DNA of 64,000 bases, taken from positions 1,488,001 to 1,552,000 of the forward strand of contig NZ_BKAU01000001.1 in NCBI RefSeq assembly GCF_007992715.1. Reading direction: 5' to 3'. This DNA comes from Chitinophaga cymbidii (GTDB lineage Bacteria; Bacteroidota; Bacteroidia; Chitinophagales; Chitinophagaceae). The notes below the pieces were generated by a model. The model did not search any database. It saw only the letters and a list, made by a program, of their open reading frames with translations, and was not told the origin of the DNA. Below are positions 1 to 8,501 of this stretch, one piece after another. Within the stretch, counting starts at the first letter, position 1. The number at the start of each line of letters is the position of its first letter. A program made the position numbers and the translations under genes.

Positions 1-1157
1 GCCCAGTCGATGGTAGTGCCGTTTGCGCCGGCAAGGTTGTTGATGGCGTTCACGATGATCTGTACGTTCACGTCGTTGGAGCCGGATACCACCAGTGTTT
101 TGCCGTTGTTGGCCTGGATGGCTTTGGCGGCTTTGGCGATACCTTCTTTCAGACGGGCGTCCGCGATCACGGGAGCGGTTACGCCGCCACCGAGTGCTGC
201 CAGCAGCGCGAGGGCTACGGCGCCGGTCTCAGACGGGCGGTGTGTGTATCTTTCGTCAGCGTTGGCGCCGGTGAGGCTCATCATGCTTTCGAAGTGGAAA
301 TGCTTGCTCATTTCCGGGTTCTTTGCATTGATCTTGCGGTTGGCGCCGTACTGGCGGGAATATTCTGCGGGGTTCAGCCAGGTACCGAGGAAGTCGGCGC
401 CGAGGCTTACCACTACTTTTGCATTTTCAAAATGATAGGAAGGCAGGGCCCTTTTCCCGTAGGAGGCTTCATTCGCCAGCAGCATACCGGAATAGGAAAC
501 CGCATCGTAGGTAACGTGACGGGAGCCGGGGTATTTCGCCAGGAACTCGCCGATCAGTTTTTTGGTAGTAGGGCTGATGATGGTGGAGGACAGCAGCACC
601 ACAGGCTTGCCGGCGATAGCAGCGGCTACCTGTTTGTCCAGCTCCGCAAAAGTCAGTTCCTGCACACGGTCTTCCAGCTTGTCGCCTTTGTCCGCTCCCT
701 TGTTGATACCGGGATAACGGAGACGGGCTACATCGTAGAGGCCCAGCACAGTTGCCTGTACCCTTGCCGTGGTGGCGCCGCCGGTAACGGCAGACATTTC
801 GTTTCCTTCTATCTTGATGGGACGGCCCTCGCGGGTTTTCACCACCAGGGGAACGTATTCACCATCTACAGCATAGGCAGAAGCATAATAGTTGGGTACG
901 CCGGGTGTAATGTCCTGCGGCTTATTCACGTAAGGGATGGCCTTCTTCACCGGGATGTCACAGCTTGCGGCAATGGTTGCCGCCGCGGTGGTGAACCCGA
1001 GGTATTTCAAGAAATCTCGGCGGGGGGTTGTAGCATTCAGCAGGCTTTCACTCTCTTCAAACGGCAGGTCTTCCCTGAATTCGTTTTTCACAGCTTCTTT
1101 ATGCGCAGCCGTATTGTGCAACTCCTCCAAGCCTTTCCAATACTTTTTTTGCTCCAT
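1..1157 (-). CDS. actB: Alternative complex III molybdopterin/iron-sulfur-type subunit ActB, N-terminal part (cut by window edge)
   Basis: This is the N-terminal ~385 residues of the large ActB subunit of alternative complex III, the quinol oxidoreductase that replaces the bc1 complex in many Bacteroidota. I translated it from the ATG at 1157; no stop occurs before position 1. A twin-arginine motif RRDFLKYLGF (about residues 46-55), followed by an Ala-rich stretch and a Cys, indicates Tat export of a folded subunit. The N-terminal leader before the twin arginine is long, as is usual for Bacteroidota ActB. The following sequence resembles the molybdopterin-oxidoreductase fold, which in ActB carries no Mo cofactor (family knowledge). 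It lies 57 bp downstream of actA on the same strand, so the two are probably co-transcribed. The iron-sulfur part lies outside the window. Confidence 0.85.
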   Translation of the reverse strand, partial: MEQKKYWKGLEELHNTAAHKEAVKNEFREDLPFEESESLLNATTPRRDFLKYLGFTTAAATIAASCDIPVKKAIPYVNKPQDITPGVPNYYASAYAVDGEYVPLVVKTREGRPIKIEGNEMSAVTGGATTARVQATVLGLYDVARLRYPGINKGADKGDKLEDRVQELTFAELDKQVAAAIAGKPVVLLSSTIISPTTKKLIGEFLAKYPGSRHVTYDAVSYSGMLLANEASYGKRALPSYHFENAKVVVSLGADFLGTWLNPAEYSRQYGANRKINAKNPEMSKHFHFESMMSLTGANADERYTHRPSETGAVALALLAALGGGVTAPVIADARLKEGIAKAAKAIQANNGKTLVVSGSNDVNVQIIVNAINNLAGANGTTIDW

Positions 1158-1214
1158 GTGATTATATCGAGTTACGATTTAAAAATGTTGAGTCTAGCTC
1201 CTTATCCTTATATA

Positions 1215-2495
1215 TTAATAGTGGCATTTCTGACATTCGGTACCACCCACCATTTCAACCGTCACATCCTTGATCTTACCGTCCTTGATGTCATTATGCA
1301 GTTTCTCGAAGATGCTGTAGTAGTTGTTCTCAGCGAATTGTACATTGGTTGTACGGTGGCAGTTGATACACCAGCCCATAGAGAGGTCAGCGAACTGATG
1401 CACCTCGTCCATGTTCTGGATCTCGCCGTGGCAGGTCTGGCATTGTACCTTGCCGGCTGCTACGTGCTGGGAGTGGTTGAAGTAAACGTGGTCAGGCAGA
1501 CTGTGGATCTTTACCCACTCGATCGGCTGGCCGGGTTTGGTGTAACGCTGTGCGTTAGGATCCCATCCAACATGATCGAACAGCTTCTGGATTTCCGCAG
1601 TACCGTTCACTTTCTTGCCTTCAGCGGTAAACAGGTCTGGACCGGTATACTCTGTGATGGCTTTGTGACAGTTCATGCAGACGTTCTCGGAAGGGATCAT
1701 GGCATGCTTGCTTTTCTCCGCGGAGGAATGGCAATACAGACAGTTGATCTGGTTAATACCGGCGTGCACCTTGTGCGAGTAGAAGATGGGTTGCTCCGGC
1801 ATGTAGTCCTGCTGGCGGCCCAGGCCGATGGCGCCCTGGATAGTGAAGTATCCGCCTACAACGAACAATAATATGATACAGATAGCGATATACGCCTTAT
1901 TCTTATAGAACGGAACGGGTTCGGCATGTTCATGCCCTTCTTTTTCGGCGGCCAGCTTGTTAAGGTTGCTGTTGATCTGCATCAGGATCACCGCTACGAT
2001 AGCGAGGATCAGCGTGATAATACCGAAAAGCAGGCTGTTACCGCCTGAATCCTGCGCGCCTGCGCCGGCTTCAGCACCAGCAGCGGCTCCCTGAGCGGCG
2101 CCCCCTGCGGGCTTGGATTGCTCCTGCGCAACATAGGCCAGGATATTATCTATATCCTCGTCCTTCAGGCCCGGGAAGGCCGTCATCGGCAGCTTGTTAT
2201 ACTGATTGAAGAGATCGTTGGCGTATTTATCGCCAGTAGCCAGAACAGCCGCAGAATTGCGGATCCATTGATGAAGAAGCTTCTTATCAGGCCATCTGTC
2301 CTCTACTCCCGCCAGGGCAGGTCCGGTCAGCTTTTTATGAACATTGTGACAGGAAGCACAGTTCTGCTGAAATAGCGTCTTACCCGCACCAGGATCTGCT
2401 GCCCGAGCCACGGAAATAGAACTAACCAGTCCCGCGCATAGGATAAGAACACTCACAAATTGCTTACGCAAACGAATGGAAACACGACGATACAC
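1215..2495 (-). CDS. actA: Alternative complex III multiheme cytochrome c subunit ActA with fused N-terminal monoheme cytochrome c
   Basis: This 426-residue protein has an N-terminal signal or anchor (about residues 12-33) and then a class I cytochrome c domain with CASCH at 46-50 and a likely Met axial ligand near residue 104. An Ala/Gly-rich linker (130-152) and two membrane segments (about 155-172 and 200-222) follow. The C-terminal domain has five more CxxCH sites at about 252, 273, 352, 376 and 421. Five hemes is the usual ActA count, so the protein is a six-heme fusion. It carries electrons from quinol oxidation by alternative complex III to a terminal oxidase. It is the first gene before actB on the minus strand, with a good -7 promoter match about 48 bp upstream. 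Confidence 0.9.
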   Translation of the reverse strand: MYRRVSIRLRKQFVSVLILCAGLVSSISVARAADPGAGKTLFQQNCASCHNVHKKLTGPALAGVEDRWPDKKLLHQWIRNSAAVLATGDKYANDLFNQYNKLPMTAFPGLKDEDIDNILAYVAQEQSKPAGGAAQGAAAGAEAGAGAQDSGGNSLLFGIITLILAIVAVILMQINSNLNKLAAEKEGHEHAEPVPFYKNKAYIAICIILLFVVGGYFTIQGAIGLGRQQDYMPEQPIFYSHKVHAGINQINCLYCHSSAEKSKHAMIPSENVCMNCHKAITEYTGPDLFTAEGKKVNGTAEIQKLFDHVGWDPNAQRYTKPGQPIEWVKIHSLPDHVYFNHSQHVAAGKVQCQTCHGEIQNMDEVHQFADLSMGWCINCHRTTNVQFAENNYYSIFEKLHNDIKDGKIKDVTVEMVGGTECQKCHY

Positions 2496-2893
2496 AGCCT
2501 ATTTAGTTTAGATTTGACCTAAGGTTTCTTTAAAAGTGCCAGCAAAAATAAGACAGAATGTTGACAATTTACCAACAATTAAAAAAAAGTTACCCTTGCT
2601 TTGATAGCACTTTTTATATACTATCCACACAAAAACGATCTCTTGAAATGCTTTACTATAGCCGGTTTTGACGATGTAATCCTGCCCTGCGACGCTCTGG
2701 TCCGTATAAATTCCTGATAAAAATCATATTTCCCGAAAGAAGAAAACCGGGCTTCTGAATGATATTATTTTTGCCTGCCCTGAAATAGCAGTTATATATT
2801 TAAAGAATTTTTATTGTGTTCAAATTACACAAAATCTACTTTTCCTTAACAAGATACTTTCACAATAGTTTATCATACCCTACCCTTAAATTT
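2496..2893. other. AT-rich intergenic region between divergent actA and purN
   Basis: About 400 bp of AT-rich sequence separate the divergent actA and purN genes. I see the actA -7 box (2543-2550) and a plus-strand TATTTTTG at 2766-2773 that could start a purN transcript with a long leader. I see no convincing small gene, RNA gene or riboswitch here. Confidence 0.5.
2543..2550 (-). promoter_or_regulatory. Bacteroidota-type -7 box of the act operon
   Basis: The minus strand reads TATTTTTG, a full match to the Bacteroidota consensus TAnnTTTG, about 48 bp before the actA ATG. A TTG lies 22 bp further upstream (complement of 2573-2575), a plausible -33 element. The match is by eye only. Confidence 0.5.
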
Positions 2894-3526
2894 ATGAAAA
2901 AAGACCGACCCATAAAGTCTTATCTGCCTATTTTTGCTCCTCATAAAACAACAGGCTTGAAGAATATCGCCATTTTCGCATCGGGCACAGGCAGCAACGC
3001 CCAAAAGATCATCGACCATTTCAGGAATTCCGGCCTTGCCAGGGTAACGCTCATCCTTTCCAATAAAGCCGGCGCCGGCATCTTCAACATTGCGGAGAAG
3101 GAACAGATCCCGGCCGTGCTGATCGACAAGGAGGAGTTTTTCCGGGGAGACCGCTATGTGAAGCTGTTACAGGAAAAGGAGATCGACCTGGTGGTGCTGG
3201 CGGGTTTCCTTTGGAAAGTGCCTTCCAACCTCGTTACCGCATTTTCAGGACGTATTATTAATATACATCCGGCGCTTTTGCCTAAATTCGGGGGGAAAGG
3301 CATGTACGGCCATTTTGTGCATGAGGCGGTGCTCGCCGCCGGTGAAAAGGAAAGCGGCATCACCATTCATTATGTAAACGAAAAGTACGACGACGGCGGG
3401 GTGATCCTGCAGGAGCGTTGCGCCATCTCGCCCGAAGATACGCCCGAGACGCTGGCGCGCAAGGTACAGGTGCTGGAGCATCAGTGGTTTCCCCTAATTG
3501 TGGAACGATTATTGACATCAGAATAA
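2894..3526 (+). CDS. purN: Phosphoribosylglycinamide formyltransferase (GAR transformylase)
   Basis: PurN transfers a formyl group from 10-formyltetrahydrofolate to GAR in purine synthesis. Diagnostic parts are the N-terminal nucleotide loop IAIFASGTGSN, the segment VVLAGFLW, the active-site motif NIHPALLP with the catalytic His, and YDDGGVI with the conserved Asp. The start is uncertain. The longest frame opens with GTG at 2816. The ATG at 2894 gives 210 residues. A TTG at 2957 would give MKNIAIFASG, which fits the usual family N-terminus and length (about 190), and a perfect -7 box TATTTTTG lies at 2929-2936, just upstream of that TTG. I annotate the ATG but think the TTG start is a serious alternative. 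The next gene starts about 80 bp downstream. Confidence 0.88.
   Translation: MKKDRPIKSYLPIFAPHKTTGLKNIAIFASGTGSNAQKIIDHFRNSGLARVTLILSNKAGAGIFNIAEKEQIPAVLIDKEEFFRGDRYVKLLQEKEIDLVVLAGFLWKVPSNLVTAFSGRIINIHPALLPKFGGKGMYGHFVHEAVLAAGEKESGITIHYVNEKYDDGGVILQERCAISPEDTPETLARKVQVLEHQWFPLIVERLLTSE
2929..2936 (+). promoter_or_regulatory. Possible -7 box inside the annotated purN 5' end
   Basis: TATTTTTG matches TAnnTTTG exactly and sits about 21 bp before an in-frame TTG at 2957. If it is used, transcription begins after the annotated ATG and translation must start at the TTG. No clear -33 TTG is present. Confidence 0.3.
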
Positions 3527-3604
3527 CAATCCTGCACTGATATTCAACTGTAAGCTGCTATGAAACGAAGTTCCATCTGGCTGCTGAAAAAACACTTTGT
3601 ACAG

Positions 3605-4258
3605 ATGAAAAGATCACTACCCTTTTTGCTGCTATTCTCGCTTGCCAGCCTATGTTCCAATGCCCAGGAAAAATTCCGCAAGCACACTTATCTGAAAGTC
3701 AACCCCACCACTATCATCAGCGCGCTGGATATTTACCTGGAACAGGACCTCACCGAGAAGCTCAGCCTCGAACTTGGCATCAGCGGTATTTATACAGACT
3801 ATCCGGATTATGTTTTCCTGCGGCGGGTAGACATCGGGCAGAAGAAACCCGGCCTCAGCACCGAGCAGCTGGTGGAAGGCCGCGGCCTTGGCTTTCGGGC
3901 CGGCATGAAATGGTACATCTTCCGCCCGCAGGCTGCTACCAATGCCCGCGGCACTTACTTTGAACCGGTGTTGTTCTTTAAAAAGATATTTTACCCCAAA
4001 GAAGATGTTGCCCTGAACGGCCAGACCTACCAGAACTCCGGGGACAAAAATGTATATGGCATTCAGTTACTGCTGGGGCGCCAGATCAAAAAAGAGAAGT
4101 TCGTGATCGATCCCTACCTCGGCGTTGGCGTACGCAGCAAGGTGTACCGTTACACAAACTTCTCTGCAAATGGCGGTGGCGTGAACGAAGATCACAGCGA
4201 GCTGGTCAACGTACTGCCAAGCGTCCATCTGGGTATCAAGATTGGATTAAGCCTTTAA
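3605..4258 (+). CDS. Small outer-membrane beta-barrel-like protein of unknown function
   Basis: This protein of 217 residues has a clear signal peptide (MKRSLPFLLL... ending SNAQ) and alternating hydrophobic/polar beta-strand segments. Its last residues (HLGIKIGLSL) look like a terminal barrel strand. I chose the ATG at 3605 because it opens directly on the signal peptide; an upstream in-frame ATG at 3560 would add 15 basic residues. I do not recognise a named family. It resembles the many small DUF3575-like or OmpA-barrel-like proteins of Bacteroidota. It follows purN on the same strand and is convergent with the TonB receptor, with only 3 bp between the two stop codons, so no separate terminator is visible. 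Confidence 0.6.
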   Translation: MKRSLPFLLLFSLASLCSNAQEKFRKHTYLKVNPTTIISALDIYLEQDLTEKLSLELGISGIYTDYPDYVFLRRVDIGQKKPGLSTEQLVEGRGLGFRAGMKWYIFRPQAATNARGTYFEPVLFFKKIFYPKEDVALNGQTYQNSGDKNVYGIQLLLGRQIKKEKFVIDPYLGVGVRSKVYRYTNFSANGGGVNEDHSELVNVLPSVHLGIKIGLSL

Positions 4259-4261
4259 CTA

Positions 4262-6532
4262 TTATTGACGGGTGAACCGTACGCCAAGGAACCCGCGTAT
4301 CCCCTGGTTCGGCGCAAACACATAACTCGGATCGAACGTGAGCGCATACGGATTTTCCGCGGTCTGCATCACGGAGCCGTCCGGATTGTATTCCACCAGC
4401 TTGTCGAACGGATCATGCGAGCGCGCGATGGAGTTCTTCGGCGGCGTAAAATTCAGCAGGTTCTTCACGCCTCCATACACTTCCCATCCTTTTGCAAATT
4501 TTTTCGTGAGCTGGATATTCTGAATGCTCCATACCGGCGATTCCCCGGGCCGCGGGTCATGCTCGCCGAGCAGCGGCAACAGCATCGGGCCGTATAGGTT
4601 CCCGGTGTAATCCACGCTGATGCCCGGTTTCGTGAAAGTATAGGAAACAGACCATGTGCCGGAGAACCTTTCAGAGAGCATGGGCCGCGTTTTAATGCCG
4701 TTCTCCTTTTCATATACATCCACATACGTTACCCCGGCAATGAGCTTCAGCGGGAAGTTGAACATCAGGTCCACATTCAGGCTGGCGCCTTTCGAGATGG
4801 CGTGGCCATTGAGGTTCTCATAGCTGATGGTATCCGGGCGGCTGTAGTCCGGGAAGATCTTGTTGGAAAAATACGTGTAGAAAGCGGTAGCGTCCAGCCC
4901 GAGGAAGGCATTATTCAACGGTATCTTCTTCGTGAAGTTGAGGTTCATGTTCCAGCTGCGTTCCGGTTTCAGCTCTCCGTTCACCACCACTTCGCGCGCG
5001 CCGGTCAATGCAGCGTGATCTTCCGTGAAGATGGACACCACGCGGTAGCCGGTGCCCGCATTCAGCCGCAGTACGTTGCGGTAGTTGGGCGCCCATTTGT
5101 AGGCGAAGCGTGGCGTGAGGATGTTGCCGTGCACCGAATTATGATCGTACCGCATGCCCATCAGCAGGGTATGCCCCGGCGCAAATTTGAACTCGTCCTG
5201 GAAGAATACGCCGGGCAGGAAAGTGCGTTTCGGCGGGTTCTGGTCTTTACTGGCGGTGGCGGCGGTGTTGTCGTCATAATAAGTATACCGGAAAGGAAGG
5301 CCCGCCAGCAGGTTGTGCCGCCCCACCTCCTTGTCCCATGTAAGCTGGGCAAAGGCGATGGACTGCTGCGCGAGGAACCAGGTGGTGCCGTACACCGAAT
5401 TCTGGTCGTGATAATTGAAAGACCCGTTCAGCATGAAGTGCTCTTTTGTGGGCAGCTGGTATTGACCGATCACCTCCACACGGCTGGTGTAAATGCTTTC
5501 GCCGTACACGCTGTCCGTTCCCCGCCATTGTTTGCCCCAGTTCATTTCGCCGCCCCAGCGGTCTTCATAGAAATATCTCGCAGCGATAGACGCCACCCGG
5601 TCGTGTTTGCGGATAAAGCTCCATTTGTTAAACACGGAGATGCGGTGCTGGAGGGTCACGTCCGTAAAGCCATCGCCGTTTTTATCTTCCGGTTGCTGGT
5701 AATTATAATAGTTCAGCCCCAGCAATCCCTGCGCCTTTTTGCCCGCATTCATCCGCAGGCCGAGGTCCACATTATACTCCTGCCAGCTGGTGGCCATTAC
5801 GTCCGCCGTCATCAAAGGCGCGGAGGAAGGTGTTTTAGTGATGATGTTGATGAGGCCCGCCACCGCTTCCGATCCGTACAGCGTGGAAGCAGGCCCTTTT
5901 ACGATCTCCACTCTTTCGACGAGGCTGTTGGGGATGCCGGACAAGCCGTAAACGGTAGAGAGGGCGCTGACGATGGGCATTCCGTCGATCATCACCATGG
6001 TATACGGTCCTTCGAGGCCGTTGATATGAATGTCGCCGGTGTTGCACACGTTGCAGTTCAGCTGCGGCCGCACGCCGTTCACGTTCTGCAACGCATCGAA
6101 GATGCTTGGCGTGGGATTCTTTTTGAAGAACACCGGCGAATAAACCTCCACGGGCACGGGGCTTTCCATTTTGGTAACAGGCCGCAGCGTGCCGCTGACC
6201 ACGACTTCATTCAGGCTGGAAGCGGTAGCCTGTAGCCGTACAGCCGTTTCTGTTATACCGGAGCTTTTTATGTGGATGGATTGCAGGTATGGTACATATC
6301 CCACGGCGCTTACCTGCAGCTGATGCCGGCCGGGGGGAACGTTCTTCAGATCAAATTCGCCTGTTTCGCTGGTGACGATGCCGGTTTTCAAGTCTTTAAA
6401 GCCAACGCTGGCAAAAGGCACGGGCTTGCCGTCCGAGGTAACGGTACCTTTCAGCCGGCCTTGCGCAAGCAATTCCGTTGTATGCGTTATCAATAATATA
6501 ATACAGCCGATGCGTATAATTCCAGTGATCAT
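4262..6532 (-). CDS. TonB-dependent outer-membrane receptor with CxxC plug motif, probable metal or metallophore receptor
   Basis: This 756-residue receptor has a signal peptide (cleavage near LLAQ, residue 24), a CarboxypepD_reg-like beta-sandwich (about 26-105), a TonB plug (about 120-235) and a 22-strand-type barrel ending in VRFTRQ. The plug contains two cysteines at 160 and 163 (NCNVCNTGDIHINGL), then MVMIDGMPIV and VEIVKGPASTLYGSEA. This Cys pair in the plug is typical of one Bacteroidota receptor subfamily and could bind a metal (inference). It is the last gene of the leftward MerC-COG0523-receptor series next to a Zur-like regulator, so zinc uptake is the best guess. Copper or a metallophore is possible. 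An interleaved palindrome and a TAAATTTG -7 box lie directly upstream, suggesting metal-dependent repression. Confidence 0.85.
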   Translation of the reverse strand: MITGIIRIGCIILLITHTTELLAQGRLKGTVTSDGKPVPFASVGFKDLKTGIVTSETGEFDLKNVPPGRHQLQVSAVGYVPYLQSIHIKSSGITETAVRLQATASSLNEVVVSGTLRPVTKMESPVPVEVYSPVFFKKNPTPSIFDALQNVNGVRPQLNCNVCNTGDIHINGLEGPYTMVMIDGMPIVSALSTVYGLSGIPNSLVERVEIVKGPASTLYGSEAVAGLINIITKTPSSAPLMTADVMATSWQEYNVDLGLRMNAGKKAQGLLGLNYYNYQQPEDKNGDGFTDVTLQHRISVFNKWSFIRKHDRVASIAARYFYEDRWGGEMNWGKQWRGTDSVYGESIYTSRVEVIGQYQLPTKEHFMLNGSFNYHDQNSVYGTTWFLAQQSIAFAQLTWDKEVGRHNLLAGLPFRYTYYDDNTAATASKDQNPPKRTFLPGVFFQDEFKFAPGHTLLMGMRYDHNSVHGNILTPRFAYKWAPNYRNVLRLNAGTGYRVVSIFTEDHAALTGAREVVVNGELKPERSWNMNLNFTKKIPLNNAFLGLDATAFYTYFSNKIFPDYSRPDTISYENLNGHAISKGASLNVDLMFNFPLKLIAGVTYVDVYEKENGIKTRPMLSERFSGTWSVSYTFTKPGISVDYTGNLYGPMLLPLLGEHDPRPGESPVWSIQNIQLTKKFAKGWEVYGGVKNLLNFTPPKNSIARSHDPFDKLVEYNPDGSVMQTAENPYALTFDPSYVFAPNQGIRGFLGVRFTRQ

Positions 6533-6549
6533 TTTTCCATTTTATAAGG

Positions 6550-6557
6550 CAAATTTA
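6550..6557 (-). promoter_or_regulatory. -7 box of the TonB receptor gene
   Basis: The minus strand reads TAAATTTG (TAnnTTTG consensus), 18 bp before the receptor ATG. It implies a short leader and a promoter separate from that of the upstream GTPase gene. The -33 region falls in the palindrome at 6576-6604. Confidence 0.5.
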
Positions 6558-6575
6558 AAAACAGAATTGATATTC

Positions 6576-6604
6576 ATCTAAATTTATTTTTAGATTAATC
6601 TAAA
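6576..6604. promoter_or_regulatory. Interleaved palindromes, candidate Fur-family operator of the TonB receptor
   Basis: TTTAGATTAATCTAAA at 6589-6604 is a perfect 16-bp palindrome. Its left half also pairs with ATCTAAA at 6576-6582, giving a second inverted repeat with a 6-bp gap (6576-6595). Together they cover the expected -33 region of the receptor promoter, upstream of the -7 box at 6550-6557, and touch the stop codon of the GTPase gene. Overlapping inverted repeats in a promoter fit a Fur-family operator. A weak AT-rich terminator for the GTPase gene is the alternative. Confidence 0.45.
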
Positions 6605-7810
6605 TTATAGATCGGGAAACGGATCGTCGAACGTACCTCCGCTGGCCCAGTGGCTGATCTCCGGATCGTTGCACAGGCAGGCGTTCAAATCACGGGTGAC
6701 GGCTTCCTTATCAAGATCCTGACCGATAATGACGATCTCATTGTAGCGGTCGGCAAAAACGGGATGCCAGCGCTCGCGGATCAGCGCTGTGGTAGCGGCG
6801 TCCGTCTGCCAGCGTTCAGGCGGGATGGAACACCACCACTGCCCGGCTTTATCGGCCATCAGGGAAGCGCCGGCCTGGCTCCAGTTGATGGCGGTATCCG
6901 GACGGGAAGCGATCCAGCAAAGACCTTTGCTGCGGATCACGCCGGAAGGCCAGCGCTCGCTGATAAAACGCCAGAAACGCCGGGGATGGAAGGGTTCGCG
7001 GCTGCGGTAAACAAAAGAGCTGATGCCATATTCTTCCGTTTCCGGCACGTGCTCCCGTTCCAGTTCCGCGATCCATCCGGCGCTTTGGGAGGTTTTGTCA
7101 AAATCGAACAGGCCGGTGTTGAGTACTTCGCGCAGCGGCACTTTCCCCTGTTCCGCTTCAATGATCCTGGCGTCCGCATTGAACTTGCGCATCACGGCTT
7201 TCAGCGCGTTTTTCTGGTCTGTTGAAACAAGATCGCATTTGTTGAGGATGATCACGTTGGCGAATTCGATCTGTTCGGTGAGGAGGTTCACGATGCCGCG
7301 GTCACTGCCGTCGTCCAGCATTTCGCGGCCGGCATAATCCCGGTGGAAATTATATGCATCCACAACGGTGACCAGCGTATCCAGCTGGCTGAAAGCACCC
7401 AGGTCGATCCCGAGCGTTTCGTCGCGGTAAGTGAATGTTTGCGCTACAGGTAGTGGCTCCGAAATACCGCTGGATTCTATCAGCAGGTAGTCAAAACGTC
7501 CTTCGGCGGCGAGGCGCTGCACCTCGTGCAGCAGGTCTTCCCGCAGCGTGCAGCAGATACAGCCGTTGCTCATCTCCACCAGCTTTTCTTCCGTATGATG
7601 CAATACGTTCTCGTTGCGCACCAGCTGCGCATCGATGTTCACTTCGCTCATGTCGTTCACGATAACGGCTACACGAAGGTTTTCTTTGTTATGAAGGATG
7701 TGATTGAGCAGCGTGGTTTTGCCGGCGCCGAGGAAGCCGCTCAGAACGGTGACGGGAAGTTTTTGCGGAGTGTTTCGCAGCATGGCGGGTGTGAGTTGGA
7801 AAGTGGTCAT
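6605..7810 (-). CDS. COG0523 (CobW/ZigA-like) GTPase, probable zinc metallochaperone
   Basis: This is a 401-residue G3E-family GTPase. It has Walker A GFLGAGKT at 25-32, the family metal-binding motif CICC at 84-87 ([14 protein letters not shown]), a Walker B-like segment [11 protein letters not shown], the base-specificity motif NKCD, and a CobW C-terminal domain. The size and CxCC motif fit the COG0523 subgroup that delivers zinc to client proteins during zinc limitation, as YjiA/ZigA/ZNG1 relatives do (family knowledge). Its place between a MerC-like gene and a TonB receptor, with a Zur-like gene 4 kb away, supports a zinc role. A cobalamin-related CobW function is less likely because no cobalamin synthesis genes are nearby. 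No strong promoter is visible in the 149 bp upstream, so it may be co-transcribed with the MerC gene. Confidence 0.88.
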   Translation of the reverse strand: MTTFQLTPAMLRNTPQKLPVTVLSGFLGAGKTTLLNHILHNKENLRVAVIVNDMSEVNIDAQLVRNENVLHHTEEKLVEMSNGCICCTLREDLLHEVQRLAAEGRFDYLLIESSGISEPLPVAQTFTYRDETLGIDLGAFSQLDTLVTVVDAYNFHRDYAGREMLDDGSDRGIVNLLTEQIEFANVIILNKCDLVSTDQKNALKAVMRKFNADARIIEAEQGKVPLREVLNTGLFDFDKTSQSAGWIAELEREHVPETEEYGISSFVYRSREPFHPRRFWRFISERWPSGVIRSKGLCWIASRPDTAINWSQAGASLMADKAGQWWCSIPPERWQTDAATTALIRERWHPVFADRYNEIVIIGQDLDKEAVTRDLNACLCNDPEISHWASGGTFDDPFPDL

Positions 7811-7959
7811 AATAATAGATGGAGGATGTGATTGAATGAAGCTGTCAGAAAAATGGAACCTGCCGGTAACCGCAGCGGTCGCTCAAATAACACCGGACTT
7901 TAACGTTCGTGGACAAGCGATGCATCACGCATTATCAAAGCTGTTTCATTTGCCAGGGA

Positions 7960-8379
7960 TCAATGCTGATGCGCTTCCGCGGGTTCTTCCGCGCAAACTT
8001 TACAGCTCCTGCATTCCTTCAGGTTCAGCAAATGCGCCCAGACGATCAGCCCCGCACCGGCGGAGATCACAAACGGCTCCCAATCCTCCGGCGATAAAAA
8101 ATGTCCGGCCAGCAGCCCGGCATACCCCAATGTGAACAGCACCAGCGGGCGAATATGACGGTGATGGCGGCGATACCCGCGGAACAATGCGGTATATCCC
8201 ACCAGGAAAGAAAAGGCGAGCAGCCCGTATTCCAATAATTCGTTTTCCAGCATTTCCAGTCCCAGCAAGGGAAGCGCAGTAATCACCAGCGGCAGCAACA
8301 CACAATGCACCGCACATACCAGGGAAGCGCCAATGCCCAGCGCATCCAGGTTCCATTTAGAGAAAAGATTCGTCCGCAT
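7960..8379 (-). CDS. MerC-domain small membrane protein
   Basis: This 139-residue protein has about four hydrophobic segments. It has a MerC-type CAVHC motif in the first segment (Cys22 and Cys26), a His-rich connector (RRHHRHIR, about 70-77), a Cys cluster near the C-terminus (Cys123, 126 and 129) and a terminal HQH. MerC was first described in mercury transport, but MerC-domain proteins in Bacteroidota commonly sit beside zinc-regulated genes without any mer operon, as here. It is divergent from the ABC transporter genes and its promoter (-7 box TAGTTTTG at 8403-8410) overlaps a 7-1-7 palindrome. I infer a role in transporting or sensing a soft divalent metal; the substrate cannot be told from sequence. 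Confidence 0.75.
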   Translation of the reverse strand: MRTNLFSKWNLDALGIGASLVCAVHCVLLPLVITALPLLGLEMLENELLEYGLLAFSFLVGYTALFRGYRRHHRHIRPLVLFTLGYAGLLAGHFLSPEDWEPFVISAGAGLIVWAHLLNLKECRSCKVCAEEPAEAHQH

Positions 8380-8402
8380 ACAGTTTCAGTTTTTTGAGGC
8401 AA

Positions 8403-8410
8403 CAAAACTA
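8403..8410 (-). promoter_or_regulatory. -7 box of the MerC-domain gene
   Basis: The minus strand reads TAGTTTTG (TAnnTTTG), 24 bp before the ATG at 8379. The palindrome at 8420-8434 lies where the -33 contact would be. Confidence 0.5.
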
Positions 8411-8419
8411 GGTGTTTTT

Positions 8420-8434
8420 TGCATCATTGTTGCA
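8420..8434. promoter_or_regulatory. Candidate Zur operator 1 (7-1-7 palindrome)
   Basis: TGCATCA-T-TGTTGCA is a 15-bp palindrome of 7-1-7 layout with one mismatched pair. It overlaps the -33 areas of both divergent promoters: MerC to the left, and the ABC operon to the right with TTG at 8419-8421. A related copy lies at 8502-8516. The 7-1-7 layout is typical of Fur-family operators. Assignment to the Fur/Zur gene at 11876 is inference. Confidence 0.5.
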
Positions 8435-8442
8435 TTTTAATA

Positions 8443-8450
8443 TAACTTTA
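8443..8450 (+). promoter_or_regulatory. -7 box of the metal ABC operon
   Basis: TAACTTTA matches seven of eight positions, counting the two free ones, of TAnnTTTG. A TTG at 8419-8421 sits 21 bp upstream, a good -33/-7 spacing. It predicts a leader of about 75 nt containing a GATGGGT/ACCCATC hairpin (8469-8488) and the second palindrome. Confidence 0.4.
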
Positions 8451-8501
8451 AGAAAAAAATTAAGCAGGGATGGGTATCTTCACCCATCAGCAGCATCAGA
8501 A

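Noticed and set aside
240..1871. 543-codon plus-strand open frame over actA and actB
   Set aside because: It crosses two clear minus-strand genes, including their start/stop boundary, and its protein shows no motif. It is a mirror of the true frames.
2505..2522. TTTAGATTTGACCTAA considered as a further Fur-type operator before actA
   Set aside because: The second half-site does not match ATCTAAA well, and the site lies downstream of the -7 box without symmetry.
8469..8488. GATGGGT/ACCCATC hairpin considered as a riboswitch or terminator
   Set aside because: Only one short stem, no T-run and no known aptamer pattern. It may simply be part of the leader.
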